Part shown: positions 19,303-26,913 of the stretch, one piece after another
Numbering within the stretch: position 1 is the stretch's first letter
Layout: each line of letters begins with the position of its first letter
The notes under the pieces: model-generated
The model's database searches: none
Seen by the model: only the letters and a program-made list of their open reading frames with translations
What the model was told of the DNA's origin: nothing
Assembly (NCBI GenBank): GCA_004172865.1
Contig: SEBV01000006.1
Coordinates: 434,001 to 498,000 of the forward strand
Reading direction: 5' to 3'
Length of the DNA: 64,000 nucleotides
Origin: Gammaproteobacteria bacterium
GTDB lineage: Bacteria > Pseudomonadota > Gammaproteobacteria > Pseudomonadales > Cellvibrionaceae
Position numbers and translations under genes: made by a program

Positions 19303-20622
19303 ATGTCCTCATCACCTATTCGCATCGACCTCGACATTGCCGTTATCGGCGGTGGCGTAGCAGGTTTATGGGTGGCGAACCGCCTGAAAAAGCAAGGTTT
19401 TAAAATCGCCCTGTTTGAACATAAGGCTTTGGGTAGCGATCAGACGATGGCATCGCAAGGCATGATTCACGGCGGGATGAAATACACGCTGAGTGGCATG
19501 CTGACCGGTGCATCCGAAACTATTGCCGATATGCCGCAGTACTGGCGCGCCTGCTTATGTGGCGATGGCGATGTGGATTTGCGCAACACCCGTCTACTAA
19601 GCGATCACTTTTATCTGTGGTCCGGCAATAGTATAAGCGCGAAATTAAGTAGTTTCTTTGCTAGCACCGCCCTCAATGGTCGTATTGATCCTGTACCTGA
19701 TGACCGTCGCCCGCCAGTGTTGCGCCACGCGGATTTCGGCGGAAATTTATATAAGCTCGTGGACATAGTGCTGGACGTTCATAGCCTCGTAACCAATCTC
19801 GCGCATAACATTGAAAACCAATGTTTTTTGATCGATTGGACACACTCAAGCTGGCAAATCAATTCTGGGCAACTGCAATTAACCATCGAGCAAGATGGTC
19901 AAATTTACGAGGTTCACGCGCAACGTTTTATCTTCTGCGCGGGCAAAGGTAATGGCGATTTGCTGGATGAACTGGGTATTAATAAACCTGCCATGCAACT
20001 GCGGCCCTTACAGCAAGTGATGATCCGGCATCACTACCCTTACAGTTTTTACGGTCACTGCCTAGGCGGAGAGACTACGCCGCGGCTGACAGTTTCCAGC
20101 CATCGCCTTAACAGTACCGATTACGTTTGGTATCTCGGCGGTAGCCTTGCGGAAAAAGGTGCGCATATGACGCCTGAGGCGCTTATCGAATTTGCGCAAG
20201 CCGAACTGGCCGATATCCTACCCTGGGTGGATATGGCTTCAGCCGAATGGAAAACCTTACCGATTGAACGGGCTGAACCTTTGCAGCCGAATTTTTTGCG
20301 CCCGGAGAATGCGTTTGTTGATCGCGCACAAGGCATCGCCAATTTACTGGTCGCTTGGCCAACTAAACTCACGCTTGCCCCTAATCTTGCCAACCAAATA
20401 CTAGACCTTATCAAGGACGACCAGCTTTTGCCGATTTCAGAATCAAAGAACAATTTGTACGGTATCTTGCCCATTCCACCTATTGCTCCCACGCCCTGGG
20501 AAACGGCGTTTCCACCGGCTATAGATCCGGTTGTTGCCGTCTCCTACAAACTTCAGGAAGAACTTTCGGAAGCTTATGATGAGGGAGAAGAGGAAGATAA
20601 GAAGGAAGAGGAACAACCCTGA
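19303..20622 (+). CDS. FAD-dependent oxidoreductase (DadA/GlpD-like)
   Basis: A Rossmann FAD-binding motif is at the N terminus (DIAVIGGGVAGLWVANRLKKQG with the Glu ending beta-2 in FEHK), followed by the DAO-type TMASQGMIHGGMKYTL loop that covers the flavin. A TTG at 19240 is in frame, but the ATG at 19303 starts just before the nucleotide-binding strand. The C terminus is very acidic (EEDKKEEEQ). The stop overlaps the start of the aldo/keto reductase gene (TGATG), so the two are translationally coupled. The substrate is unknown. This gene, the aldo/keto reductase and hisI-hisE run in one direction and may be one transcript. Confidence 0.8.
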   Translation: MSSSPIRIDLDIAVIGGGVAGLWVANRLKKQGFKIALFEHKALGSDQTMASQGMIHGGMKYTLSGMLTGASETIADMPQYWRACLCGDGDVDLRNTRLLSDHFYLWSGNSISAKLSSFFASTALNGRIDPVPDDRRPPVLRHADFGGNLYKLVDIVLDVHSLVTNLAHNIENQCFLIDWTHSSWQINSGQLQLTIEQDGQIYEVHAQRFIFCAGKGNGDLLDELGINKPAMQLRPLQQVMIRHHYPYSFYGHCLGGETTPRLTVSSHRLNSTDYVWYLGGSLAEKGAHMTPEALIEFAQAELADILPWVDMASAEWKTLPIERAEPLQPNFLRPENAFVDRAQGIANLLVAWPTKLTLAPNLANQILDLIKDDQLLPISESKNNLYGILPIPPIAPTPWETAFPPAIDPVVAVSYKLQEELSEAYDEGEEEDKKEEEQP

Positions 20623-21458
20623 TGTTGCCGCAGACCCAAGTGGGTAAAACCGATATACGCATCAGCCGCCTGGGATTGGGCACCGTAAAATTCGGACGCA
20701 ACCAAAGCGTCAAATATCCACAGACGTTTGAACTCCCAAGCGATGCCGATGCAAAACAACTATTGCACCTCGCACGCGATCTCGGCATTAATCTGCTCGA
20801 TACTGCGCCCGCTTATGGGTACAGCGAAGAACGCTTAGGTAATTTGCTGAGCGGCGAGCGCAAAGACTGGGTGATCTGCACCAAAGCCGGTGAAGCATTT
20901 CGCCACGATTTTGATGGCACTGGCAATTCGCAATTCAACTTTGAGCCAGAAGCAATCCGCTCAAGTGTGGAGCGCAGTTTGCGCCGACTGCGAACAGATT
21001 ATCTCGATATTGTTCTAATTCACTCCGATGGTAATGACGAACACCTGATTCACCACTATCAAGTTCTGCATACATTGAGCAAATTGAAAAAAGAAGGTTG
21101 GATTCGTGCCTTTGGCATGTCGACCAAAACGCTAGAAGGTGGAATCATCTGCGCCCGCGAAGCCGATGTAGTTATGACTACGTTCAATCCGAGTGAAAAA
21201 GACGATGAACGGCTGATGCATAGCTGCGCGCAACACAATGCTGGCGTGCTACTTAAAAAAGTCTTTAACAGCGGCCATCTGTTGAAACCCGAGTACGGCA
21301 CCACCACTATTAACGCGATCATAGAGCAGCAAATGACAGGAATTTTCGCACAGAGCGCCGTTAACAGTGCCATAATCGGCACCCTCAATGGCCAGCACCT
21401 GCGCAGCAATGTTGAATGCGCGCTCATGGGTTTGGCCGCAAACTCGAAATTAGCGTAG
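20622..21458 (+). CDS. Aldo/keto reductase family protein
   Basis: TIM-barrel NADPH oxidoreductase fold: [15 protein letters not shown] at the N terminus, the catalytic region [19 protein letters not shown] (Asp and Tyr of the tetrad), WVICTKAG (Lys), and [10 protein letters not shown], where the family His is present. The NADPH site near the C terminus ([20 protein letters not shown]) fits. It starts inside the stop codon of the FAD oxidoreductase gene, so both proteins probably work in one pathway. The substrate is not predictable. Eight bases separate it from hisI. Confidence 0.9.
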   Translation: MLPQTQVGKTDIRISRLGLGTVKFGRNQSVKYPQTFELPSDADAKQLLHLARDLGINLLDTAPAYGYSEERLGNLLSGERKDWVICTKAGEAFRHDFDGTGNSQFNFEPEAIRSSVERSLRRLRTDYLDIVLIHSDGNDEHLIHHYQVLHTLSKLKKEGWIRAFGMSTKTLEGGIICAREADVVMTTFNPSEKDDERLMHSCAQHNAGVLLKKVFNSGHLLKPEYGTTTINAIIEQQMTGIFAQSAVNSAIIGTLNGQHLRSNVECALMGLAANSKLA

Positions 21459-21465
21459 CAGTGTT

Positions 21466-21855
21466 ATGACCAATTCTCTTAGTTGGCTGGATCAAGTGCG
21501 TTGGAATAGCGATGGCCTGATTCCGGCAATAGCGCAGGATGCCAAAAGCGGTCGCATTTTGATGATGGCGTGGATGAACCGCGAAGCGCTCGAACAAACA
21601 GCGCAACGCAAACAAGCGGTATACTTTTCGCGTTCGCGCAACAAACTGTGGCACAAGGGCGAGACCTCGCATCACGTACAAAATGTGCATGAAATTCGTC
21701 TGGATTGCGATGAAGATGTGATTGTATTGATGGTGGAACAAATCGGCGGCATCGCCTGTCACACCGGACGAGAGTCGTGTTTTTACCGCGTATTTAAAGA
21801 TGGTGAATGGCAGGTTGTTGAACCTGTATTAAAAGATCCCAGCGAGATTTACTAA
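21466..21855 (+). CDS. hisI: Phosphoribosyl-AMP cyclohydrolase
   Basis: Third step of histidine biosynthesis, opening the adenine ring of PR-AMP. The 129-residue single-domain form shows the family motifs: [51 protein letters not shown] and the metal-binding [11 protein letters not shown]. It lies 16 nt before hisE, as separate genes rather than the enterobacterial HisIE fusion, matching the arrangement of pseudomonads and relatives. Confidence 0.97.
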   Translation: MTNSLSWLDQVRWNSDGLIPAIAQDAKSGRILMMAWMNREALEQTAQRKQAVYFSRSRNKLWHKGETSHHVQNVHEIRLDCDEDVIVLMVEQIGGIACHTGRESCFYRVFKDGEWQVVEPVLKDPSEIY

Positions 21856-21871
21856 TCGGTGAACACCTAAA

Positions 21872-22213
21872 ATGAGCGACGACATTCTCAAACAATTAAT
21901 GCAGATTCTTGAAACGCGTAAACAAATTGCCGATGCAGACACCTCCTATGTCGCGAGCCTGCATAAAAAGGGCCTGAATAAAATTTTGGAAAAAGTTGGC
22001 GAGGAATGCACTGAAACTATTATTGCTGCGAAGGACGCACAAACCAGCGGGGATAACAGCGATGTTATTTACGAAACCGCCGATCTCTGGTTTCACAGTT
22101 TGGTCATGCTTTCTCATTTGGGCGAAAACGCCGACGCCGTGTTAAATGAATTGGCGCGTCGCTTTAATATTTCCGGTCACGATGAAAAAGCAGCGCGTTC
22201 CAACAATCACTAG
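21872..22213 (+). CDS. hisE: Phosphoribosyl-ATP pyrophosphatase
   Basis: Second step of histidine biosynthesis (PR-ATP to PR-AMP plus PPi). All-alpha MazG-like protein of 113 residues with [30 protein letters not shown] and [21 protein letters not shown], where the Glu/Asp residues bind Mg. It follows hisI and precedes tatABC by 25 nt, a conserved gammaproteobacterial gene order. Confidence 0.97.
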   Translation: MSDDILKQLMQILETRKQIADADTSYVASLHKKGLNKILEKVGEECTETIIAAKDAQTSGDNSDVIYETADLWFHSLVMLSHLGENADAVLNELARRFNISGHDEKAARSNNH

Positions 22214-22238
22214 TTTTAATTTTTAACGAGGAATTCTT

Positions 22239-22514
22239 ATGTCAGCTTCTATTTCTGCTGCAGGTAATTTTGGCAGCCCAATGCAGTTACTGATTTTATT
22301 AGTCATCGTATTGATATTTTTCGGTGGCAGCCGTTTACGTAATCTTGGTGGCGATTTAGGCGGAGCCATTAAAGGTTTCAAAAAAGCCATGAGTGATGGC
22401 GAGAAAGAAAAAGAAGAAAAAGAGCAGGAAAAATTACACGCTGAATCACAAAAAATTATTGAAGGCTCCGTCGAAAAAGACAAAGTAGCTGCAGAAAAAG
22501 ATCAACACAAATAG
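22239..22514 (+). CDS. tatA: Twin-arginine translocase subunit TatA
   Basis: Single N-terminal transmembrane helix (about 11-27, [18 protein letters not shown]), hinge [23 protein letters not shown] (the amphipathic helix) and a charged Lys/Glu tail, total 91 residues. The standard TatA signature FGxxRLR-LGxDLGxAIKGFKK is kept. ACGAGG is correctly spaced before the ATG. First gene of the tatABC set and builds the protein-conducting pore of the Tat system in the inner membrane. Confidence 0.95.
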   Translation: MSASISAAGNFGSPMQLLILLVIVLIFFGGSRLRNLGGDLGGAIKGFKKAMSDGEKEKEEKEQEKLHAESQKIIEGSVEKDKVAAEKDQHK

Positions 22515-22541
22515 AAATTACTTTTTTAAAAAGGCAAACCC

Positions 22542-23027
22542 GTGTTCGATATTGGTTTTTCAGAATTAATTGTCTGCGCTGTTGTTGCTCTGGTCGTTAT
22601 CGGCCCAGAGCGCATGCCTGAAGCTGTGCGCACAATTGGGTTATGGATTGGCCGAGTGAAACGTAGCCTGAGTGAAACACGCTCTGAAATTGAACGACAA
22701 ATTGGCGTTGATGATATTCGTCGTCAATTGCATAACGAAGATATTATGCGCACGCTGGAAAGTGCGCGCCGCGATATGGATAAGGTTATTTCGCAAACGC
22801 AGGAATCGCTCAACACGATTGAACATAATTATTCCAGCGAACCAGATTTACCCTATCACGCACACATGAATGAAATCGCTGAAAAAACACTTGAATTACC
22901 AGTTAAAACTGTTGCCGATTCGTCTAATGAATTAATCGCACCAACAGCAGAAAAAACACCCGAACATTTATCCGCTGCAACAGTGGCAACGCTTGCAAAA
23001 AATAATACTGACAACAAAACATCCTAG
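22542..23027 (+). CDS. tatB: Sec-independent translocase subunit TatB
   Basis: Starts with GTG. The N-terminal [33 protein letters not shown] is diagnostic for TatB (Glu in the membrane helix and the GPERLP-type hinge). A long amphipathic and charged C-terminal region follows, total 161 residues. It forms the substrate-receptor complex with TatC. 27 nt after tatA and 14 nt before tatC. Confidence 0.95.
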   Translation: MFDIGFSELIVCAVVALVVIGPERMPEAVRTIGLWIGRVKRSLSETRSEIERQIGVDDIRRQLHNEDIMRTLESARRDMDKVISQTQESLNTIEHNYSSEPDLPYHAHMNEIAEKTLELPVKTVADSSNELIAPTAEKTPEHLSAATVATLAKNNTDNKTS

Positions 23028-23041
23028 ATAAAAGTACCTTT

Positions 23042-23809
23042 ATGACATCCGCTGAAAACGATAAAGAACTACCGCTCGTACAACATCTGATTGAATTGCG
23101 TACTCGACTTTTGTGGACCGCGGGAGTGATAGCAGTATTATTTTTTGTACTTTACGGATTTTTTTCCAACGACATTTACGCCATTGTTTCTGCACCGCTG
23201 ATGAAATTATTACCAGCCAATAGCAGCATGATTGCAACAGATATCACCTCGCCATTATTAACACCCATGCGCCTTACTTTCTTCGTGGCAATGGTGCTGG
23301 CAATTCCCTACATTCTTTACCAAATCTGGGCGTTTGTTGCACCGGGTTTATACAAACGCGAAAAGCGCATTGCATTACCGATTTTAGTTTCCAGCGTATT
23401 GTTGTTTTATATCGGCATGGCGTTCGCGTATTTTTTAATTTTTCCGCTGATATTTAAAATCACTACACAATCCGGGTTAGTCGGCGTAACGGCGATGACA
23501 GATATCACCAAATATCTGGATTTTGTATTGCACATGTTTTTTGCATTCGGATTAATTTTTGAAATTCCAGTTGCCACTGTGCTGTTAATTTCAGCGGAAG
23601 TGATGTCGGCAAGATCATTAATTAAAAAGCGTCCCTATGTGATTTTAGGTTGCTTTGTTGTGGGTATGATTCTTACGCCACCGGATGTTACATCGCAATT
23701 TTTATTGGCGATGCCCATGTGGGCGCTATTTGAAATTGGTGTTTATATTGGGCTGTTTCTCGAAAGCCGCCGTGACAAAAAAATCGCAGAAGAAACAGAA
23801 GCAGAGTAA
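23042..23809 (+). CDS. tatC: Sec-independent translocase subunit TatC
   Basis: Six-helix membrane protein (255 aa) that recognises the twin-arginine signal peptide. Family motifs: LVQHLIELRTRLLW at the N terminus, PLLTPMRLTFFVAMVLAIPYILYQIWAFVAPGLYKREKR, and FGLIFEIPVATVLL. Last gene of the his-tat run. Confidence 0.96.
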   Translation: MTSAENDKELPLVQHLIELRTRLLWTAGVIAVLFFVLYGFFSNDIYAIVSAPLMKLLPANSSMIATDITSPLLTPMRLTFFVAMVLAIPYILYQIWAFVAPGLYKREKRIALPILVSSVLLFYIGMAFAYFLIFPLIFKITTQSGLVGVTAMTDITKYLDFVLHMFFAFGLIFEIPVATVLLISAEVMSARSLIKKRPYVILGCFVVGMILTPPDVTSQFLLAMPMWALFEIGVYIGLFLESRRDKKIAEETEAE

Positions 23810-23833
23810 TCTGCTTCTGTTTCCTCATTTAAA

Positions 23834-24049
23834 TCATCTAAAACACCCGATTTGCAAAAACTTCATGCAACTCGGTTTTGTGTTTTTCAATTTTCCCCAA
23901 GCTTTTTCGTGAAAGAAAAATACTACGGTATTAATGGCAGGCTCAACCAGCGCGATTGTGCCGCCGACCAAAGCGCTTCCCGTTAAAGCGTAACCTACCG
24001 AAAACGCCACGCTGAAGTGTAATACTGCAAAGCTCGCTGTTTTAGCCAT
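23834..24049 (-). CDS. DUF2061 family small membrane protein
   Basis: 71 residues with hydrophobic helices at about 7-29 and 32-48, including AVLHFSVAFSVGYALTGSALVGGTIALVEPAINTVVFFFHEKAW, which is the DUF2061 pattern (the xHEKxW end is characteristic). GAGAGGAC lies upstream of the ATG. Convergent with tatC. Function unknown. Confidence 0.85.
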   Translation of the reverse strand: MAKTASFAVLHFSVAFSVGYALTGSALVGGTIALVEPAINTVVFFFHEKAWGKLKNTKPSCMKFLQIGCFR

Positions 24050-24177
24050 GATCTTGTCCTCTCACTCAAATTCTTGATTACCAGTGCAGTTGCTGCTGCG
24101 TTGAATCAATCTTAAGCTCGAGCGATAAAATTACAAAAACAATTAAATCCATAAATCACATAGCCAAAACCTATAAC

Positions 24178-24642
24178 TCAATCCTTCCAACTATTAAACG
24201 GCATTACAGATAGATTGGAATTGTAGTAGCGGGCATCTGGAGTGACTTCTTCACCGATCCAATCCGGCTTGGCGAATTGTTGCTCTTCCGACTCCAGCTC
24301 GATTTCAGCCACCACCAAGCCAAGATTATCCCCAAGGAATTCGTCCACCTCCCACACCATGCCTTGATAGCTGATTTTGCGGCGATATTTTTCGATTAGC
24401 GGGCCATCGCAAAGCGTCAGCAATTGTTTGGCATCCACCAGCGGGATTTCATATTCAAATTCAGCACGGCTTGCACCTTCAGATTGGCCTTTAATCGTAA
24501 GGAATCCCACATCGCCGGCCACGCGAATACGCACGGTTCGTGTTTTATCGCGGTTCAAATAACCTTGCGAAAAATAGGTGGCGGGAGCGCTGCGCCAGTC
24601 TTCATTAACCACTAAAAATTTACGTTCAATTTCGATTGCCAT
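24178..24642 (-). CDS. CYTH domain protein (triphosphate tunnel metalloenzyme)
   Basis: The N-terminal MAIEIERKFLV carries the ExExK signature of the CYTH superfamily, where acidic residues bind the metal and basic ones bind triphosphate. Further charged tunnel strands include TRTVRIRVAGDVGFLTIKGQ, RAEFEYEIP, EKYRRKI and WEVDEFLGDNLGLVVAEIELE. The frame opens at 24675, but AGAGGT before the ATG at 24642 supports that start (154 aa). Short bacterial members of this kind are usually inorganic triphosphatases; adenylate cyclase activity (class IV) is less likely at this length but cannot be excluded. Confidence 0.88.
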   Translation of the reverse strand: MAIEIERKFLVVNEDWRSAPATYFSQGYLNRDKTRTVRIRVAGDVGFLTIKGQSEGASRAEFEYEIPLVDAKQLLTLCDGPLIEKYRRKISYQGMVWEVDEFLGDNLGLVVAEIELESEEQQFAKPDWIGEEVTPDARYYNSNLSVMPFNSWKD

Positions 24643-24761
24643 TGGTAATACCTCTTTTCTCAAAAAAATATGCACGCGTATCTTAACGACTGACCGCGCT
24701 TATCACACGACATAAGCGGTGGAAATCACGCTCCGGTATCTTGCATGCCATCCTCAACTGT

Positions 24762-24776
24762 ATATACTGTGTATAT
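24762..24776 (+). promoter_or_regulatory. Palindrome overlapping the gntR-type start codon (candidate operator)
   Basis: Perfect inverted repeat ATATAC-TGT-GTATAT whose right arm contains the first two bases of the ATG at 24775. Operator-like and well placed for autoregulation by the downstream GntR protein. No ribosome site is seen upstream, which may indicate a leaderless transcript. Confidence 0.5.
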
Positions 24777-25140
24777 GAAATATGAATTTGTGTTTTCTCA
24801 AACTGATATGCGCCCCATGTATCAACAGATCATGGAGCAAATTACACAGCGGATAGCCGTGGGCGATTGGCTGCCCGGTTCTGCCTTACCTTCGATTCGT
24901 GAACTGGCGATTGACACTAACGTAAGCGTTATCACAGTTAAGCGTGCCTACCTTGAATTAGAGCGCGAAGGTGTTATCGCTACTCAGCAAGGTAAAGGTA
25001 GCTGGGTTAGCGAATCGCTCGATTTAGATGCGCTTCAAAGAGAAGAGCTAATTCAGCATCTACAGCAAGCCGGAAAATTGGCGAAGTCCCTGGCAGTAAC
25101 TGAAGCCGAGTTGTTGCAAATAATAAAAAAGTTTCTTTAA
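24775..25140 (+). CDS. GntR family transcriptional regulator, YtrA subfamily
   Basis: 121 residues from the ATG at 24775 (an upstream in-frame ATG at 24745 would add ten residues). Winged helix (about 10-75) with the GntR pattern MYQQIMEQITQRIAVGDWLPGSALPSIRELAIDTNVSVITVKRAYLELEREGVI. Only a short helical C-terminal tail follows, as in the YtrA subfamily. These regulators control ABC-type exporter operons and repress their own transcription; the ABC genes follow directly (15 nt). A palindrome overlaps its start. Confidence 0.9.
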   Translation: MKYEFVFSQTDMRPMYQQIMEQITQRIAVGDWLPGSALPSIRELAIDTNVSVITVKRAYLELEREGVIATQQGKGSWVSESLDLDALQREELIQHLQQAGKLAKSLAVTEAELLQIIKKFL

Positions 25141-25155
25141 AAAGGAGTCAATACG

Positions 25156-26082
25156 ATGAGCGTTCCAGATTCGTTAAGCATGCCGCTGGCAATAGAGTGT
25201 GAAGACATTACCAAACATTACCCGCATTTTATATTGCGAGATGTAAAGCTGTCGTTTGAACAAGGTAGCGTTATGGGTTTGGTCGGCCCAAATGGCGCAG
25301 GAAAATCCACTATCTTGCGTATCGTTATGGGATTGATAAAGCCCGACAGCGGTTCAATTAAAGTCTTGGGATATTCCATGCCCAATGAACAAATTGCGGC
25401 GAAACGCAATATTGGTTTTGTTGCTGAAGATATGCGGCTCTATGAAAGCGAAACTATCGAATTTCACATAAATTTTATTAAATCTATTTTTAATTCATGG
25501 GATGACCAGTACGCAAAAAAATTATTACACCGCTTCGATCTCAAGAAAGAACAAAAAATAAAAGGTATGTCGCATGGGCAAAGAATTAAAGCCATTCTGC
25601 TCCTCGCCTTGGCACGTCGCCCTAATTTATTGGTATTTGATGAGCCGACAACAGGACTTGACCCTGTCGTCAGAAAAGAAGTACTCAATGAAATGATGAA
25701 TTCGCTTGAAGATGAAACTCATTCCATTCTTTTTTCATCGCACAACACCTTAGATGTAGAACAAATTTCTGACTACATCACTTTTATTTATGATGGCCGC
25801 ATTATTGAGTCACGTAACAAGGAAGATTTTATGGACGGTTGGCGCAGGTTGCGCTTGACCAATATGAATAATGTGTCGCTGCCAAATTTATCCAACATTA
25901 AAGAGATACAACAAAGTGGTCGCTTATGCACGGTTACGCTTAATAATTACGAAAATTCGATACCCGAACACTTTACTAATGCCGGCCTACAAATCAATAA
26001 CATTGAGCGGCTATCCTTGGAAGAAATATTTTTAGGCAATGTCGCGCACGCCAAAGGCGCTGAAAAGGAAGCAATAGTATGA
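25156..26082 (+). CDS. ABC transporter ATP-binding protein (YtrB/CcmA-like)
   Basis: Walker A GPNGAGKST, the Q-loop region ending GFVAEDMRLYE, Walker B LLVFDEPTTGLDP and the H-loop SHNTLDVE. The signature motif is MSHGQ in place of LSGGQ, a variant compatible with activity but unusual. A C-terminal extension after residue ~225 is typical of ABC-2 exporters. AAGGAG precedes the ATG. The stop overlaps the permease start (ATGA), showing tight coupling. Confidence 0.92.
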   Translation: MSVPDSLSMPLAIECEDITKHYPHFILRDVKLSFEQGSVMGLVGPNGAGKSTILRIVMGLIKPDSGSIKVLGYSMPNEQIAAKRNIGFVAEDMRLYESETIEFHINFIKSIFNSWDDQYAKKLLHRFDLKKEQKIKGMSHGQRIKAILLLALARRPNLLVFDEPTTGLDPVVRKEVLNEMMNSLEDETHSILFSSHNTLDVEQISDYITFIYDGRIIESRNKEDFMDGWRRLRLTNMNNVSLPNLSNIKEIQQSGRLCTVTLNNYENSIPEHFTNAGLQINNIERLSLEEIFLGNVAHAKGAEKEAIV

Positions 26083-26768
26083 GTAATTCAATAATCGCGC
26101 AGCTTGTTAAAAAAGATTTCCTAATGACGCGCAACACTATTTTTATTTTTTGTTTAATAACTCTCGCATCTGTTGCGGCCATATACATGATATTCGGACA
26201 TGTACCAGAAGTGGTTTTCCTTAATCTTGGTTTTACACTGTTAATTGCACCCGCCATTACCTGTGCAATAGTGCTACTCATGAAAACAATTGTCATGGAA
26301 AAGCAAAAGTCTACGCAGCTATTTATCATGAGCCTTCCCCTTAGCATTAGGGAGTTTACTACAGCAAAATTATTATTAAACCTTCCAGTTTTTACTATAT
26401 TTTGGTTGGGAATTACAGCGGTGGCTTTTTATTTTTCTTTTGGACTCGGTTTATTTCCTTATGGCTCCGTGCCATTTATCACTATGATATTTTTAGGAAT
26501 ATTTGTTGCTTACGTTGTCATCCTCAGTATTGCTATTCTCTACCAGTCCTATGGCGTCACCGTTATTACAATGCTTTGTGCCGAACTGGGAACACCAGCC
26601 TACTTATGGGTCATCGCTTATTCGGAGCCAATCAATAGCCATGTTTATGAATCGCATATGGTTTGGAATTCACCTGCGATTACGATTGTGGCAACACAAA
26701 TCCTTTTGATAATTTTAGTCCCATTAATGGCTTGGCATATTCAAAATAAAAAAAGGGATTTCGTTTAA
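26079..26768 (+). CDS. ABC-2 type transporter permease
   Basis: 229 residues with about six hydrophobic helices (for example IFIFCLITLASVAAIYMIFG, LLIAPAITCAIVLLM, FTIFWLGITAVAFYFSF, FLGIFVAYVVILSIAILYQ). The N-terminal IAQLVKKDFLMTRN is typical of ABC-2 permeases. It overlaps the ATPase gene by four bases and forms the third gene of the GntR-ABC operon. Substrate unknown; related operons respond to cell-wall-active or membrane-active compounds. Confidence 0.88.
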   Translation: MSNSIIAQLVKKDFLMTRNTIFIFCLITLASVAAIYMIFGHVPEVVFLNLGFTLLIAPAITCAIVLLMKTIVMEKQKSTQLFIMSLPLSIREFTTAKLLLNLPVFTIFWLGITAVAFYFSFGLGLFPYGSVPFITMIFLGIFVAYVVILSIAILYQSYGVTVITMLCAELGTPAYLWVIAYSEPINSHVYESHMVWNSPAITIVATQILLIILVPLMAWHIQNKKRDFV

Positions 26769-26869
26769 GCCGCAGCATCCAATGGAAATATCTTGGATAC
26801 TGTCGCTATTAGTTATAACTATCTTTTTATTTTAAAAATTAATATCTAATATACTCAACTGCCAAAATA

Positions 26870-26898
26870 AAAAAACCGCGCGATTTGCGCGGTTTTTT
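26870..26898. terminator. Bidirectional terminator between ABC operon and TonB receptor gene
   Basis: Perfect 12-bp stem AAAAAACCGCGC/GCGCGGTTTTTT with a 5-nt loop between convergent genes; an A tract on one side and a T tract on the other allow use on both strands. Confidence 0.9.
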
Positions 26899-26913
26899 AA
26901 CACTCATTACATA

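Noticed and set aside
24178..24642. CYTH protein considered as a class IV adenylate cyclase (CyaB)
   Set aside because: The ExExK tunnel residues are shared by the whole superfamily; nothing visible favours cyclase over triphosphatase, so a specific name was not given.
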